A program made the position numbers and the translations under genes. From a virus, in the IMG/VR virus record IMGVR_UViG_3300005340_000041, positions 1-60,662 of that record: a DNA stretch of 60,662 nt; one strand, given 5' to 3'. Shown here piece by piece: positions 16,225 through 26,168 of the stretch. The first letter of the stretch is position 1. Every line of letters starts with the position of its first letter. Below the pieces are notes generated by a model. The model made no database searches. It was not told the origin of the DNA and worked only from the letters and a program-made list of their open reading frames with translations.

Positions 16225-16494
16225 ATGGCTATCACTCCTTCTAAGCCGGATCGTGAGGATGTCACCAGCATCGCGAAAGTGCGTGTGTGGCTGAAGCCTA
16301 CGATTTCGGCCGGTGGTGATACGCTTACCGTTGCCGGTATTAAGGAAGTGTGGAGTGTAGACGTTGCAAATCGTCCCGCTACCACCTTCACCTACACCAC
16401 GACGGGAGCGTCAAATTCTGCTGTTGTTCTGACGGTGACTGTTACTGCAAGCTGTACTGGTGGTGTTACGCCTCTTGTAGTGTACGGTCGCTAA
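16225..16494 (+). CDS. small beta-rich virion protein
   Basis: 89 residues, Thr/Val-rich and probably a single beta-sandwich (TTTGASNSAVVLTVTVTASC). AAGGGGG lies ahead of the ATG. It may be a second head protein. Similar in composition to its upstream neighbour, but no family can be named. Confidence 0.55.
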   Translation: MAITPSKPDREDVTSIAKVRVWLKPTISAGGDTLTVAGIKEVWSVDVANRPATTFTYTTTGASNSAVVLTVTVTASCTGGVTPLVVYGR

Positions 16495-16521
16495 TGTTAT
16501 GTATTTGGGAGGGCACAAAGC

Positions 16522-17454
16522 TTGGCCACTGATTCCCTCGTGGGTATCGCAGGCAAACTGCTTTTGCGGTGTCCTTCCGCTACCACGACCCTTGCCCGCG
16601 ATTGGGTCCGGTCAGCGTTTCACGATATTGTAGAGCGTAAACGGTGGAGCTGGCTCCTTAAACGGGGTCAGCTCTTCACCACCAACCAATACAATACGGG
16701 AACTGCGACTGTTCTTGCAGGCACCACTACCGTTACCATTATTGCGCCCGGAGTTGTTAGCGCGACTATGGTCGGACAGCAATTCCGCATCGGTACAACG
16801 TTGCCTATTGTTACAATCACGGATTTTGACGCGGGCACGAATACGCTAACGATTGATCAGACTTGGTATCCGTCCGATCAAACCGCACAGCCATACGCTA
16901 TCTATCAAGCTTATGTAGCATTACCGTCTGATTTCCATTCCTTTGTTAGCGTTATTGATCCAAATTTTGCACAGCCAATTCCATATGACGCGTCCGTAGC
17001 ACAGATTGATAATATTGATCCGCAGCGCAATGCGTCAGGATCACCTCCGAGCGGACTGGCATATTTTGATTACTTCAATGGCTTTCCACGTTATGAGCTG
17101 TGGCCGCATCAGCGCACTGCCTATGTCTATCCTATAGTATATGAATCGCGACCCGTAGATCCCTTTGATGCCGGAGCCGCCGTTCCGCCCCTGTTCCCAG
17201 ACGATCTCATTCTTGAACGAGCATTGATGTACTGCGCGCAGTGGCCGGGGAGTGGGCCTGATAACGTAAATCCATATTATAATATCAAACTCGCGGCTAT
17301 GCATAAGGTAGAATACGAACGACGCTTGGCAATTATGGAACGGCAGGATAACGAGCATATGCAGCAGGCTGTATGGTATCAGGCAGATCAGATGCGACGT
17401 ACGGCCATTGTTAGCGGGAGTTGGTTACAATCTCATGACATGGGAGGTCTGTAA
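16522..17454 (+). CDS. head-tail adaptor / tail tubular A-like protein
   Basis: 310 residues from TTG 16522, with GGGAGGG 8 nt upstream. The N-terminal helix (LARDWVRSAFHDIVERKRWSWL) and the later helical region (DDLILERALMYCAQW) match the layout of T7 gp11-like tubular or adaptor proteins, with a beta insert between them. It would sit under the portal and form the first ring of the tail. It is followed by small structural genes and the large nozzle protein. Confidence 0.7.
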   Translation: MATDSLVGIAGKLLLRCPSATTTLARDWVRSAFHDIVERKRWSWLLKRGQLFTTNQYNTGTATVLAGTTTVTIIAPGVVSATMVGQQFRIGTTLPIVTITDFDAGTNTLTIDQTWYPSDQTAQPYAIYQAYVALPSDFHSFVSVIDPNFAQPIPYDASVAQIDNIDPQRNASGSPPSGLAYFDYFNGFPRYELWPHQRTAYVYPIVYESRPVDPFDAGAAVPPLFPDDLILERALMYCAQWPGSGPDNVNPYYNIKLAAMHKVEYERRLAIMERQDNEHMQQAVWYQADQMRRTAIVSGSWLQSHDMGGL

Positions 17455-17651
17455 TGCTGGTATTGCACGTACATATTAAAGGTAAGCAGGGCACGATCGA
17501 ACGCTCCTATGACTTTCTGCGCAATGATGGCAAAGAAGACCTAGAAGGGGTAGATATCGTTATCCCTTATGAAACTGATAACCCGTATCCTATGCGAGAA
17601 CGTGACTGTATTGCATGGATACATAATAAAGACCTACAGGGAGAACACTAA
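17454..17651 (+). CDS. hypothetical small protein
   Basis: 65 residues, coupled to the adaptor gene (TAATG). It starts with beta strands (MLVLHVHIKGKQGTIERSYDF) and ends with KDLQGEH. Function unknown. Confidence 0.6.
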   Translation: MLVLHVHIKGKQGTIERSYDFLRNDGKEDLEGVDIVIPYETDNPYPMRERDCIAWIHNKDLQGEH

Positions 17652-17863
17652 TGGGTAAGAATTCCCCGTTCTGCGGCGCGATCGAAGACAGTTCTATCCA
17701 TAATCGCGGATATGAGCCATCCGGTTCCGTCAAGGGCGCTAAAAATCGTAAAGGTGGGGATTGCGTCGAACCGGTAATTACCAATACTAACCGCAATCCT
17801 AAAGTTCCAACTATTGATTCATTTGTGTATGACGTTCCAAGCGCAAAGGTGAAAAATGGCTAA
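17651..17863 (+). CDS. small disordered virion-region protein
   Basis: 70 residues, Asn/Gly/Ser-rich. Residues 4-19 (NSPFCGAIEDSSIHNRG) match residues 7-24 of the next gene (NNLFVGAVNDSSFKNKG), so the two are tandem paralogues. Ribosome-binding GGGAG lies upstream. Function unknown. Confidence 0.6.
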   Translation: MGKNSPFCGAIEDSSIHNRGYEPSGSVKGAKNRKGGDCVEPVITNTNRNPKVPTIDSFVYDVPSAKVKNG

Positions 17864-18053
17864 TACCAATAGTGGCAACAATCTGTTCGTTGGCGCAGTT
17901 AACGACTCCAGTTTTAAGAATAAGGGCAACGGTGCGACTCTAAGCAACCAGAGTAACGGCGAAAAGGGTTGGGCGACTCGCACCAGCAGCCCGAATGCTA
18001 AGCCGGAAGTTACCAAAGTCACGTTCGACCGCCTTCAGAAGCCGACTCGATAA
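17856..18053 (+). CDS. paralogue of the preceding small protein
   Basis: 65 residues starting inside the end of the preceding gene (8-nt overlap). It shares the NxxFxGAxxDSSxxNxG pattern with it. Polar and probably disordered outside this motif. The duplication suggests two versions of one small virion or assembly factor. Confidence 0.6.
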   Translation: MANTNSGNNLFVGAVNDSSFKNKGNGATLSNQSNGEKGWATRTSSPNAKPEVTKVTFDRLQKPTR

Positions 18054-18114
18054 AACATATGACTAAAAGGAGTTCATAGCAATCCTATAAAGATTGCATG
18101 GACTTTGTCCGTTC

Positions 18115-19491
18115 ATGCCATATTCACATACAACGTTCGCCCAACTTAAGACGGCCCTAGCCAATCGGCTTGGGGACGCCTCGGGTGTATATTGGGTGAA
18201 TGGCGTAAACGGTGCTATAACAGACGAGCTTGGCCAGTATATTATAGAAGCTCTTCGTACATGGGGCCTATTCACTGGCTATTGGCGGGATACCGGCACC
18301 TTTAACACAGCGGCTTCCATTGCATTCTACGATATTAGTACGCTTGTAAATGGTGGGGGTGAAGCTCTTCTCAGTTCGGCGGTAACAGACACCACAATAT
18401 CGGCCGATATTCAGTATCACTTACTAGAACCGGCGACGGGAAGTACGTGGACAGGCAGTGAGCAGTTTACGCTGGACGACGTTACTAACGCCATGACTAA
18501 ACGTCGGGATCTTCTGTTGGCTGAAGCCGGAGCAACCGTAACAAGACATACGCAGGCGATTGCTGCTGGAGCGAAGACGTTCGACGTGCCGGATACTACA
18601 CTGTTGATTCGAAGGATGGCATGGACAGACGTAGCCGGTGTTACGTGGCCGGTGCTGCCAGACGACATCAACAACCAGCGTAACTACGGGTTTGATTTCA
18701 TGCAGACCCCAGCAACCCCAGCTACATATTCATCGTCGTCAGTTCAGCCGCTTCGTTATGTGATTGCTCCTCCGCCGAATGCTGTAGGCACGCTGGATAT
18801 GCTGCTCATTCAAAGTGGCGCTGCCCTTACTGCTGCGGGTGTTGCCCTCGGTATACCTGACGACATGAGTTGGATCGTTAAGTGGGGCGCGATGGCTGAT
18901 TTGCTGGGGCGGGAAGGTCCGGGGCAGGATTTGCCACGTTCGTATTTTTGTGAGCGCAGGTGGCGATTAGGGCTTGAGGCGGCTAAGGCATATCCTACGG
19001 TTATCAATGTAGAAATAAACGGCGTTGATTTATCCCCGGAGTCCGTAGATCGGCTGGACATGTACAGTCCCAATTGGCAGTCAACCATTGGAGTGCCGGA
19101 TATGGTGGGATCGTATAGAAACTATCTAGCTCTTGCTACAGCGCCTGATGGTATATACTCTGTGCTATTGGACGTTGTAAGAAAAGCTATTATACCGGCT
19201 ACTGATGTAGACTACATACAAATAGGACGGGAATATCTTGATCCTATACTCGACTACGCTGAGCATCTGGCTGCTTTCAAATGTGCCGGATACGAATTCC
19301 GTAATACTTATAGGGGAGCTTCCAACTTTTTTAACGCCGCCCTTGGGTATAACCAGCGACTCGCGGCTCAATCTCCTACTATCAAAGAGCTGATTCGTCA
19401 GTCTACTTTGGATGATTCGGTTTTGGCTCGGCAGCGCGGAACAGACAATCAACTTCTTGAAGGCGCTGCACAGGCGTCTGATACACAATAA
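18115..19491 (+). CDS. tail/adaptor protein
   Basis: 458 residues from ATG 18115; an in-frame TTG at 18094 would add seven residues, and AAGGAG at 18067 suits neither start well. The N-terminus reads TTFAQLKTALANRLGD, a common opening of adaptor-type proteins, and a second helical region around DLLGREGPGQDLPRSYFCERRW recalls the tubular/adaptor protein at 16522. It lies between the adaptor and the nozzle genes and probably contributes to the short tail. Confidence 0.6.
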   Translation: MPYSHTTFAQLKTALANRLGDASGVYWVNGVNGAITDELGQYIIEALRTWGLFTGYWRDTGTFNTAASIAFYDISTLVNGGGEALLSSAVTDTTISADIQYHLLEPATGSTWTGSEQFTLDDVTNAMTKRRDLLLAEAGATVTRHTQAIAAGAKTFDVPDTTLLIRRMAWTDVAGVTWPVLPDDINNQRNYGFDFMQTPATPATYSSSSVQPLRYVIAPPPNAVGTLDMLLIQSGAALTAAGVALGIPDDMSWIVKWGAMADLLGREGPGQDLPRSYFCERRWRLGLEAAKAYPTVINVEINGVDLSPESVDRLDMYSPNWQSTIGVPDMVGSYRNYLALATAPDGIYSVLLDVVRKAIIPATDVDYIQIGREYLDPILDYAEHLAAFKCAGYEFRNTYRGASNFFNAALGYNQRLAAQSPTIKELIRQSTLDDSVLARQRGTDNQLLEGAAQASDTQ

Positions 19492-22400
19492 TGGAACAGT
19501 ACCAAAGAGCAACTGAGCGCTTTAGAGCCTACGGCATTGACTTGAATAGTCCACCGGATAGTCTGCGTCCGGGGTACTACAATATATTGGAGAATGTACG
19601 CTCCTATGCCGATGGTATTCTCCAGCCGAGACAGGGGCTCAATAGCAATGGATTAGGCACGGTTATAGCGGGTAAATCAGCCGTACACTCTATCCGCCAG
19701 CTCAATGATGCAACCTCTGGCAGCTTTATCTATGCCATAGGGACGGGCAACGCATTAGCATGGTGGGATTCCGGATTCACACAGGCGCAATACAACGCTT
19801 CTAACGTTGTCTTCTCCGGCAATCCGCTATCAATGATTCCCTATAGGCCGGATCAAAGCACAGCCAGCTGGATGTATATCGCCGATTCTACGGCTATGTA
19901 CAAGATCATAGGCTATAACTCTCAGAGTATAGCTAAAGGAACTGTTCATAAAATTGGTATCCCTCCTCCCACGACTGCGCCTGTGGTTGAACTGGACGTA
20001 GAGACTGCGGGATCATACATTAATTTTGGTGCTTTGGGAACTGCGCCTAACAACTGGGTGAGGGATAACGTTGTCCTTACCACCGCCCCGGCGGTTACTT
20101 ATAGGATTCCACCTAATGGTGCAGGATTCTACGGAGTAACCAAAATCCTATATGACTCGGGCGCGTCTGGCTGGTGTTCAATCGTTGCTCCCGCTCCTGT
20201 TATGCAGGTGCTTGGTGTCGGAGAGGCTGTAGGTATCTTGGATTCAAGTCTTGCTACTCACTTCTTGAATGTTCAGGAAATCTATAGCGCGGGCGGAGCG
20301 TCTGGTATTACTGTCGGCAGTATTTTGTACGATAACGCTCCTACTAATACTGGCGTATGCATTATACAGCCTAATCGCTCGGTCAAAGAGATAAAACGTA
20401 ACGCCGTAGTGCTTATGAATGGCACTACTTATGCTAGAGTTACGGACGTAATAGACGGCCCTGATGGCACACTATCCTTCCGTTGTAGTACAGGAGCAAC
20501 GACGATATCGGCTGGACAAACACTAACTGTCGTGGCCTCTTTTAGAACGTACGACGCAGGCGGAAGTATTGCTGCCGGAGATAGCATACAAGACTACGGC
20601 AATGGTTCTATGGGTCCCGCCGCAATTATCACTAATGGAGCCGGGACCTCTACCAATAAGACTGGTTGGGTTCAGTTCACTCCAACCGCGAATATTGATC
20701 TAACTCAGGTGCCGTCTTTCGGCGTCGGACTTAGTCGTTCTTTTACAGACGACGATTACGTGCATGTAGGAACGTTGATTAGTGATGTTAGCAAGGTGGT
20801 GCAGGGTCGTATTATGCTCGATTGTGATAATACGAGTCTCAGCATTTCTAGCACTGCGAACAACGGCGCCGGATTGATCCGCGTTACTACAACCGCAAAC
20901 CATCTTCTCGCAACCGGCGATACAGTATTTATCAATAATCACAATGCGTCCACAAATGGTACATGGATTATCACTGTGATAGCAGCGACTACATTTGATC
21001 TTAATGGATCAGCGTTTGTGGCAAACGCAGGCGCGGTAGGAACTGTTGCGCCGCAGTTTAAGAAGAACTTCTTTTATCGGGCGTTTACTCCAAGTGATCT
21101 TATTACGGCGGTTAAAGGCACACAGACCGCGATTGATAATAGAACGACCACGATTATTAAGAATCAAATTGATCGGCCATTCAATCGCCCAGAGCGGAAA
21201 TTCGATATTGCTGATCCTAACTCTCCGGGCAACAACGATGTTGGGCTCGATCTTCCTGACCCAGTAAATCACAATCCGAACGACCCCGGCGATGGGACAT
21301 CGGCAACCCGGACCACGACGGGCGACTACAATTGGTCGGATATCATCTTCCGGCGTGGGGACTTCGTTCGTGTGGGGTCCGATCCTAGTCGAGGCTTTGC
21401 CAATATCACGGCTGTGCGTGTCGAATTTACGTTCGCAGATACCACGGCTATGACTGTGGCGCTTAACTCATTTACGATGTACGGTGGTTACGAACCTGAT
21501 ACGGCCGACCTTGCACTACCTTATATATATAGATATAGATATCGTGCTTCGACAACAGGCGCTCGTTCTAATTGGTCCCCGGCGAATCGTAGTGGTGTTA
21601 TCCCACAAAGGGGACAAGTAGCAGTTACTTGTACAGCAGCGAGCGGATTGCCCGAAGTCGACCGTATTGATATACAGCGACTTGGCGGCACGTCCACCAC
21701 ATGGTTAACGATCGGCTCGACTACGAACGCCTCTCCTACATTTACAGATAAGATATCTGATATAGCGGCAGATGCAGCAGCTCCACTAAGTGAGGGAGAC
21801 ACGAACTACCAGCCGTGGCCTGTTCGTGGCAAACCAATATCGTCCGCGACTCCTGTTACTACGGTGACGGTCGTCGGGCCATATCTCAAGGATACAACCG
21901 CAGTCTTTAATACGGCATGGGCAAAGGGCACTCCTATTAAAATTGGCGGTGTGGATACCCAGATTCGGCGTGTGATCTCTACCAGCCTATTAGAGTGTGA
22001 TAACTCCATGGGATCACAGTCAAACGTATCATGGGAAATCCCTGAGCCTCTTATCGCAGGCCAACCACTGCCTCTTCTTTGGGGTCCATGGAATGGGTAT
22101 TTCTTTGCTTGTGGGGATACAAACAATCCGGGTACGTTGTATTTCTCTAACGGCACAGATCCGGATACGACCACAGATACCAATTATATAGAAGTGACTT
22201 CACCGTCTGAGCCGCTAATGAACGGCTGCACCTTTAATGGTAAATCTTATGTGTGGTCCTCAGAGCGCATGTTTGAGGTGCAGGAGATCGGCATAGGGCA
22301 GTTCTTAACGATAGAAATCCCCGGCGAGAAGGGCCTATTCAAGCGTTGGGCGCTGACAACCGGCGAGCGTATCTGGTTCTTGGCCAGAGACGGAATCTAT

Positions 22401-23771
22401 CAGACTAATGGTGGCGACCCTGTATGCATAACGGATGAAACATTGAGACCTTTATTTAAACATGAAGGTCAGATCGGAATATCTGTCAATGGCTTTAATC
22501 CGCCATCACAAAACGTAGCTTTCTCAAAGAAACAGCGACTTTCGTACTATGATGGTCGTTTATATTTCACATACACAGACTCCGCAGCAGTTCGCCGGTG
22601 TCTGTCCTATGTTCCTGCTGCCGAGAAAACCGGTTGGTGGCCTGATGTATATCTTGACGGTACAGGAGTAGAAGTGTTTTATGGCGCCGAGGGAGACGGT
22701 ATTCATACCCTACTCGCTGGTGGTAGCAATGAAAAGCTATATTTTATGCAAGGCACATCCGATGATGGCGTAGCAATTCCCTGCCATATTCGTACCCAGT
22801 ATTTCGACGCCGGTGATCGTCGCGCAGATAAACGTTGGGGCGATTTCGTGCTCGACGTTGATCCTAACAATGCTAATATTAACGCCAATCTCTATAATAA
22901 TAACGATACGACGTCGTCTCTTTCCCTCACTCCTACTACTGTAACCTCGACAACCAGAACACAAGCCTTATTCGAGATTGCGACAGGAGGCGACCCGGCT
23001 ACCGACTATTCTCGCAACATTGCATTGGATATAACGTGGACGTCAACTACAGCTACACCTAAACTATATCTGTGGGAGCCCTCGTACATAACGCGGCCCG
23101 AAGCTATGGATATGCGGGCTACTCAATGGGATGACGCAGGCGTTCCGGGTGATAAATTCTTTCAGGGCATAGAAATAGACGCCAATACAGGAAATTTGGC
23201 TAAGACAGTATTTGTGGAATACGACGGCCTTACTACCAATGTTGGCGATACGCTTACACTGACTCACAACAATAGACAGATTAAAGCGTATGCGTTTAGA
23301 CCGGCATTTACCGCAGCCACAGTCCGACTACATTCCACAGATGCCGTCTCGTGGGAACTATATAACTACAAATGGCTCTTCCAGCCAGAACCTCCGCGTG
23401 GAGATCGCTGGGAAACACAGCAGGTGTCGTTTGGAGCAAACAGCTTTGTTCATGCTCGCGAAATGTGGGTAACGATGCGTTCTACACAAGCGGTAACTCT
23501 CACGGTCAATCGTGTAGATGATAATTCGACAACCACATATACAATCCCTACAACCTCGGGCTTGCGGCTAAAACAAAGAGTTATCTTTACTGCTCCGGCT
23601 ACCAAGGGTAAAACATTTATCTTTACTTTTAGTTCTACCGGGATTGGTGGTACGTTTAGGCTGTATAAGCCAGAAACCGTCGTGCTTGTCAAGCCTTGGC
23701 AGAGCGAAGATGCGTTTACGCCTAAGAACGTATTTGGTGGAGAGAGTGGGATGGGAGAGGCACCAATTTAA
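19491..23771 (+). CDS. large tail nozzle / tubular B-like protein
   Basis: 1426 residues, the largest protein of the window. It starts RFRAYGIDLNSPPDSLRPGYY and has repeated beta-blade-like segments and, around 850-1020, the stretch WNGYFFACGDTNNPGTLYFSNG...FNGKSYVWSSERMFEV, typical of beta-propeller nozzle proteins (T7 gp12, P22 gp10 type). It is about twice the usual length, so extra beta domains are inserted, among them Asn/Thr-rich segments. It overlaps the previous stop by one base. The podovirus-type reading of the tail rests mainly on this gene. Confidence 0.7.
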   Translation: MEQYQRATERFRAYGIDLNSPPDSLRPGYYNILENVRSYADGILQPRQGLNSNGLGTVIAGKSAVHSIRQLNDATSGSFIYAIGTGNALAWWDSGFTQAQYNASNVVFSGNPLSMIPYRPDQSTASWMYIADSTAMYKIIGYNSQSIAKGTVHKIGIPPPTTAPVVELDVETAGSYINFGALGTAPNNWVRDNVVLTTAPAVTYRIPPNGAGFYGVTKILYDSGASGWCSIVAPAPVMQVLGVGEAVGILDSSLATHFLNVQEIYSAGGASGITVGSILYDNAPTNTGVCIIQPNRSVKEIKRNAVVLMNGTTYARVTDVIDGPDGTLSFRCSTGATTISAGQTLTVVASFRTYDAGGSIAAGDSIQDYGNGSMGPAAIITNGAGTSTNKTGWVQFTPTANIDLTQVPSFGVGLSRSFTDDDYVHVGTLISDVSKVVQGRIMLDCDNTSLSISSTANNGAGLIRVTTTANHLLATGDTVFINNHNASTNGTWIITVIAATTFDLNGSAFVANAGAVGTVAPQFKKNFFYRAFTPSDLITAVKGTQTAIDNRTTTIIKNQIDRPFNRPERKFDIADPNSPGNNDVGLDLPDPVNHNPNDPGDGTSATRTTTGDYNWSDIIFRRGDFVRVGSDPSRGFANITAVRVEFTFADTTAMTVALNSFTMYGGYEPDTADLALPYIYRYRYRASTTGARSNWSPANRSGVIPQRGQVAVTCTAASGLPEVDRIDIQRLGGTSTTWLTIGSTTNASPTFTDKISDIAADAAAPLSEGDTNYQPWPVRGKPISSATPVTTVTVVGPYLKDTTAVFNTAWAKGTPIKIGGVDTQIRRVISTSLLECDNSMGSQSNVSWEIPEPLIAGQPLPLLWGPWNGYFFACGDTNNPGTLYFSNGTDPDTTTDTNYIEVTSPSEPLMNGCTFNGKSYVWSSERMFEVQEIGIGQFLTIEIPGEKGLFKRWALTTGERIWFLARDGIYQTNGGDPVCITDETLRPLFKHEGQIGISVNGFNPPSQNVAFSKKQRLSYYDGRLYFTYTDSAAVRRCLSYVPAAEKTGWWPDVYLDGTGVEVFYGAEGDGIHTLLAGGSNEKLYFMQGTSDDGVAIPCHIRTQYFDAGDRRADKRWGDFVLDVDPNNANINANLYNNNDTTSSLSLTPTTVTSTTRTQALFEIATGGDPATDYSRNIALDITWTSTTATPKLYLWEPSYITRPEAMDMRATQWDDAGVPGDKFFQGIEIDANTGNLAKTVFVEYDGLTTNVGDTLTLTHNNRQIKAYAFRPAFTAATVRLHSTDAVSWELYNYKWLFQPEPPRGDRWETQQVSFGANSFVHAREMWVTMRSTQAVTLTVNRVDDNSTTTYTIPTTSGLRLKQRVIFTAPATKGKTFIFTFSSTGIGGTFRLYKPETVVLVKPWQSEDAFTPKNVFGGESGMGEAPI

Positions 23772-25036
23772 TGGCTGAAGCTCCGCTTATCGTTACCGAT
23801 ACAGATGTAGGGGAGAAGAATCTTCTGTTGAGATTCTTGCGTAAGGTCGTGGACCGCCTGCTCCAGCTTGGTAATCGAATTTCGGCAATCGAAACCAGAC
23901 CATCCAATGTTAATTCGGACGCAATCCGGCAAGCACTGGAGGCTAACGGTTCAACACCGCTGAATGTAAATGGACTACTTGGTATCCTTGCACAACCGCA
24001 ACCAGCAAACGTCACAGTTTATTCCACGGTTCCGTCCGGGCAGGTGTTACAAAACCTGAAAGATGGGCAGCTTGTCATTGTTCCGGGCACACCCAATGAC
24101 TCTTTGTATTATGTTGTTGGCGGGAATCCTAATACACTACACCTACTCAACACAACCGGCAGTGTAAATGTTGCAGATAACCAATTCACCATATATGATG
24201 ACGGTGATAATAGCAAAAAGTTTCAGTTTCAGGCGTCTGGTATTTCTCCAGCTACTACCCGCGTATATACTATGCCGGACGTTACGAGTACGGTGGCAGT
24301 TCTAGACGCTGCCCAGACATTCACTGCAAACCAGACACTACAAACGGCTTCCAATATTCCTCTTATCCTAGATGTCGTGACGTCCAATTCAACGGGGACT
24401 GCCACGTTTGGTATCATCCGCGCTCGTGGGGATTCTACCAACCTTGATCTTATAGGCTATGGAAGTGGTGTGACCACTACTCGCTGCGGGATTACCCTCG
24501 GGGCATGGAATGAATTGTTTGCACAGGCCGGTAGTGGTCTATTGGTGGATATTTTCCCGGCTGCTCCCATAGTATTTGGCAACAACAATATAGAGCGTGG
24601 AAGGCTGGACTCTTCTGGATTTTGGAATTACTTTGGTGGCACGAACGTCAACGCCGCAAAGTTTAAATTCTCCACCTACACAGAGCTAATCACTCTGAAT
24701 ACAGCGGGATTAACGACTGACTCCTCCGCCTCATTGCTTCCTACAAGTTCCCTTATTTTAGGGGTTATGGGCTATGTTCAAACCACAATCACAACCGCAA
24801 CGAGCTTAAAAGTCGGTGACCCAACTACCAACAATCGGTTCTTCACAACGGCCGGTATGACGGTAGGTAATGGATTCACAGGGCTTGATCATTGGCAAGG
24901 CGGCGTTACCACTAATGCCGCTGGACCAGTACAGTACGGCTCCGATAAGGTGCGGTTGACTACCGACGTAAACCCCGGAGCCGGAAAAGTAAGAATTGTC
25001 GTATTCGCTTTAGAGTTTACAACATCAACATCATGA
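23771..25036 (+). CDS. tail fibre-like protein
   Basis: 421 residues. An N-terminal coiled coil (LLLRFLRKVVDRLLQLGNRISAIETR, about 17-42) would trimerise the protein; the rest is Thr/Asn/Gly-rich beta structure with a TFTANQTLQTASN segment common in phage fibres. It follows the nozzle gene, as receptor-binding fibres often do. The end overlaps the next gene by ATGA. Confidence 0.65.
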   Translation: MAEAPLIVTDTDVGEKNLLLRFLRKVVDRLLQLGNRISAIETRPSNVNSDAIRQALEANGSTPLNVNGLLGILAQPQPANVTVYSTVPSGQVLQNLKDGQLVIVPGTPNDSLYYVVGGNPNTLHLLNTTGSVNVADNQFTIYDDGDNSKKFQFQASGISPATTRVYTMPDVTSTVAVLDAAQTFTANQTLQTASNIPLILDVVTSNSTGTATFGIIRARGDSTNLDLIGYGSGVTTTRCGITLGAWNELFAQAGSGLLVDIFPAAPIVFGNNNIERGRLDSSGFWNYFGGTNVNAAKFKFSTYTELITLNTAGLTTDSSASLLPTSSLILGVMGYVQTTITTATSLKVGDPTTNNRFFTTAGMTVGNGFTGLDHWQGGVTTNAAGPVQYGSDKVRLTTDVNPGAGKVRIVVFALEFTTSTS

Positions 25037-25395
25037 GACGTTTACTTCCACCAGAAGACTGGTACAAGCTTAGAGAGCCAATTAAACAGCTATTTGGAGA
25101 AGACAAAGAGCCGCCCGACCCCGGTGTAGCGCCTTTTTGCGCTGTTGAGGAAGATGATGATGGCAATATTATAGGCTTCTTATTCTTCCAACTAGCAGCA
25201 CATCTTGAACCCTTTGGCAGCGTAGGCGGCGCGTCGTTTTCTGGCCTAAGAGAGACTATAGATGATGCTTTGACAGGTATGCCGGGTATAGTGTATTACC
25301 TACATACGGACAGCCCTTTGTCACAGACTATATACGAATCAAAGGGATTCAAGTCTATCGGGACCCTTATGATGGGCACACCAAGGAATCAATAA
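25033..25395 (+). CDS. GNAT-type acetyltransferase-like protein
   Basis: 120 residues. The end, QTIYESKGFKSIGTLMMG, is the usual C-terminal strand-helix of GNAT N-acetyltransferases; CAVEEDDDGNIIGFLFFQL fits the central strands. It is short for the family, so it may be degenerate. ATGA-coupled to the fibre gene, as small GNAT-like proteins are in other podovirus tail operons. An acetylation role in the sugar pathway (PseH is also a GNAT) is possible but not supported by position. Confidence 0.55.
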   Translation: MRRLLPPEDWYKLREPIKQLFGEDKEPPDPGVAPFCAVEEDDDGNIIGFLFFQLAAHLEPFGSVGGASFSGLRETIDDALTGMPGIVYYLHTDSPLSQTIYESKGFKSIGTLMMGTPRNQ

Positions 25396-26166
25396 ATGGC
25401 ATTCATAATTCCCGCCGTTATCGCGGCCGCAGCGGCTGTCTACGGGCAGCACAAAGCTAGTAAAGAGGCTGATAAGCTACGTAAACAGCAACAGCCTCTT
25501 ATTGACCTACAGAAACAACAGGCACAAGAGCTTCAGCCTTTTGGCAAATCTTTTCTCCAACAGGGACAGGCGAACACCGACATTGTGCAGAACTATCTCC
25601 GCAGGTTAGCAAGCGGAGATAGAAACCTAACAATGGAAACGCTGGCTCCGGAGATCAACGCCGCAACTCAGGGCCAGCAAGGAGCTGTTACAGCACAACG
25701 CAACCTATTCCCACGGGGTGGGCAATCTGCTTCTGCGGCGGCTCAACAGCCCTATCAGTTTCAGGGAATGCTGAACAATCTTATGTTTGCACAGCGCCCA
25801 CAGGCTATGTCACAGCTCGCGCAGCTCGGCGGGAATCAGGCATCCCTTGGTCTCGGCGCGTACGGACAGGGAGCAGGACTCACCAACAATATGCTCAATT
25901 ACGGCCTCAATGCTCAACAGCAGATGTTTGGGCAGGGGGCAGCTATTGGGCAGGGTATTAGCTCTATGGTTGGACCGTTCCTTCAGTATTACATGATGAA
26001 CAGGCAGACGTCCCCAACGAATACCAACGCACAGATTCCTACCGGGTCTACATACAATTGGGGCTCCGGGCCGGGAGTTACGACCAGCAACTCTATGAGT
26101 GGCAGTTCTACCCCCAATACATCATCCTATGGCGCGTATACCTATCCGTCGTCTGGGAGGGGATAA
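25396..26166 (+). CDS. internal virion / ejection protein (probable)
   Basis: 256 residues. A hydrophobic N-terminus (AFIIPAVIAAAAAVYG) is followed by a Gln-rich coiled coil (about 25-60) and a Gly/Gln/Met-rich region, then Ser/Thr/Gly low complexity. The composition matches small ejection proteins (T7 gp14 or P22 gp7 style) that insert into the host envelope. It begins one base after the previous stop. Confidence 0.6.
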   Translation: MAFIIPAVIAAAAAVYGQHKASKEADKLRKQQQPLIDLQKQQAQELQPFGKSFLQQGQANTDIVQNYLRRLASGDRNLTMETLAPEINAATQGQQGAVTAQRNLFPRGGQSASAAAQQPYQFQGMLNNLMFAQRPQAMSQLAQLGGNQASLGLGAYGQGAGLTNNMLNYGLNAQQQMFGQGAAIGQGISSMVGPFLQYYMMNRQTSPTNTNAQIPTGSTYNWGSGPGVTTSNSMSGSSTPNTSSYGAYTYPSSGRG

Positions 26167-26168
26167 GT

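Noticed and set aside
26058-26168. An extended N-terminus for the ejection-type protein
   Set aside because: It overlaps the previous gene fully and lacks a ribosome-binding site; ATG 26169 has GGAGGGG.
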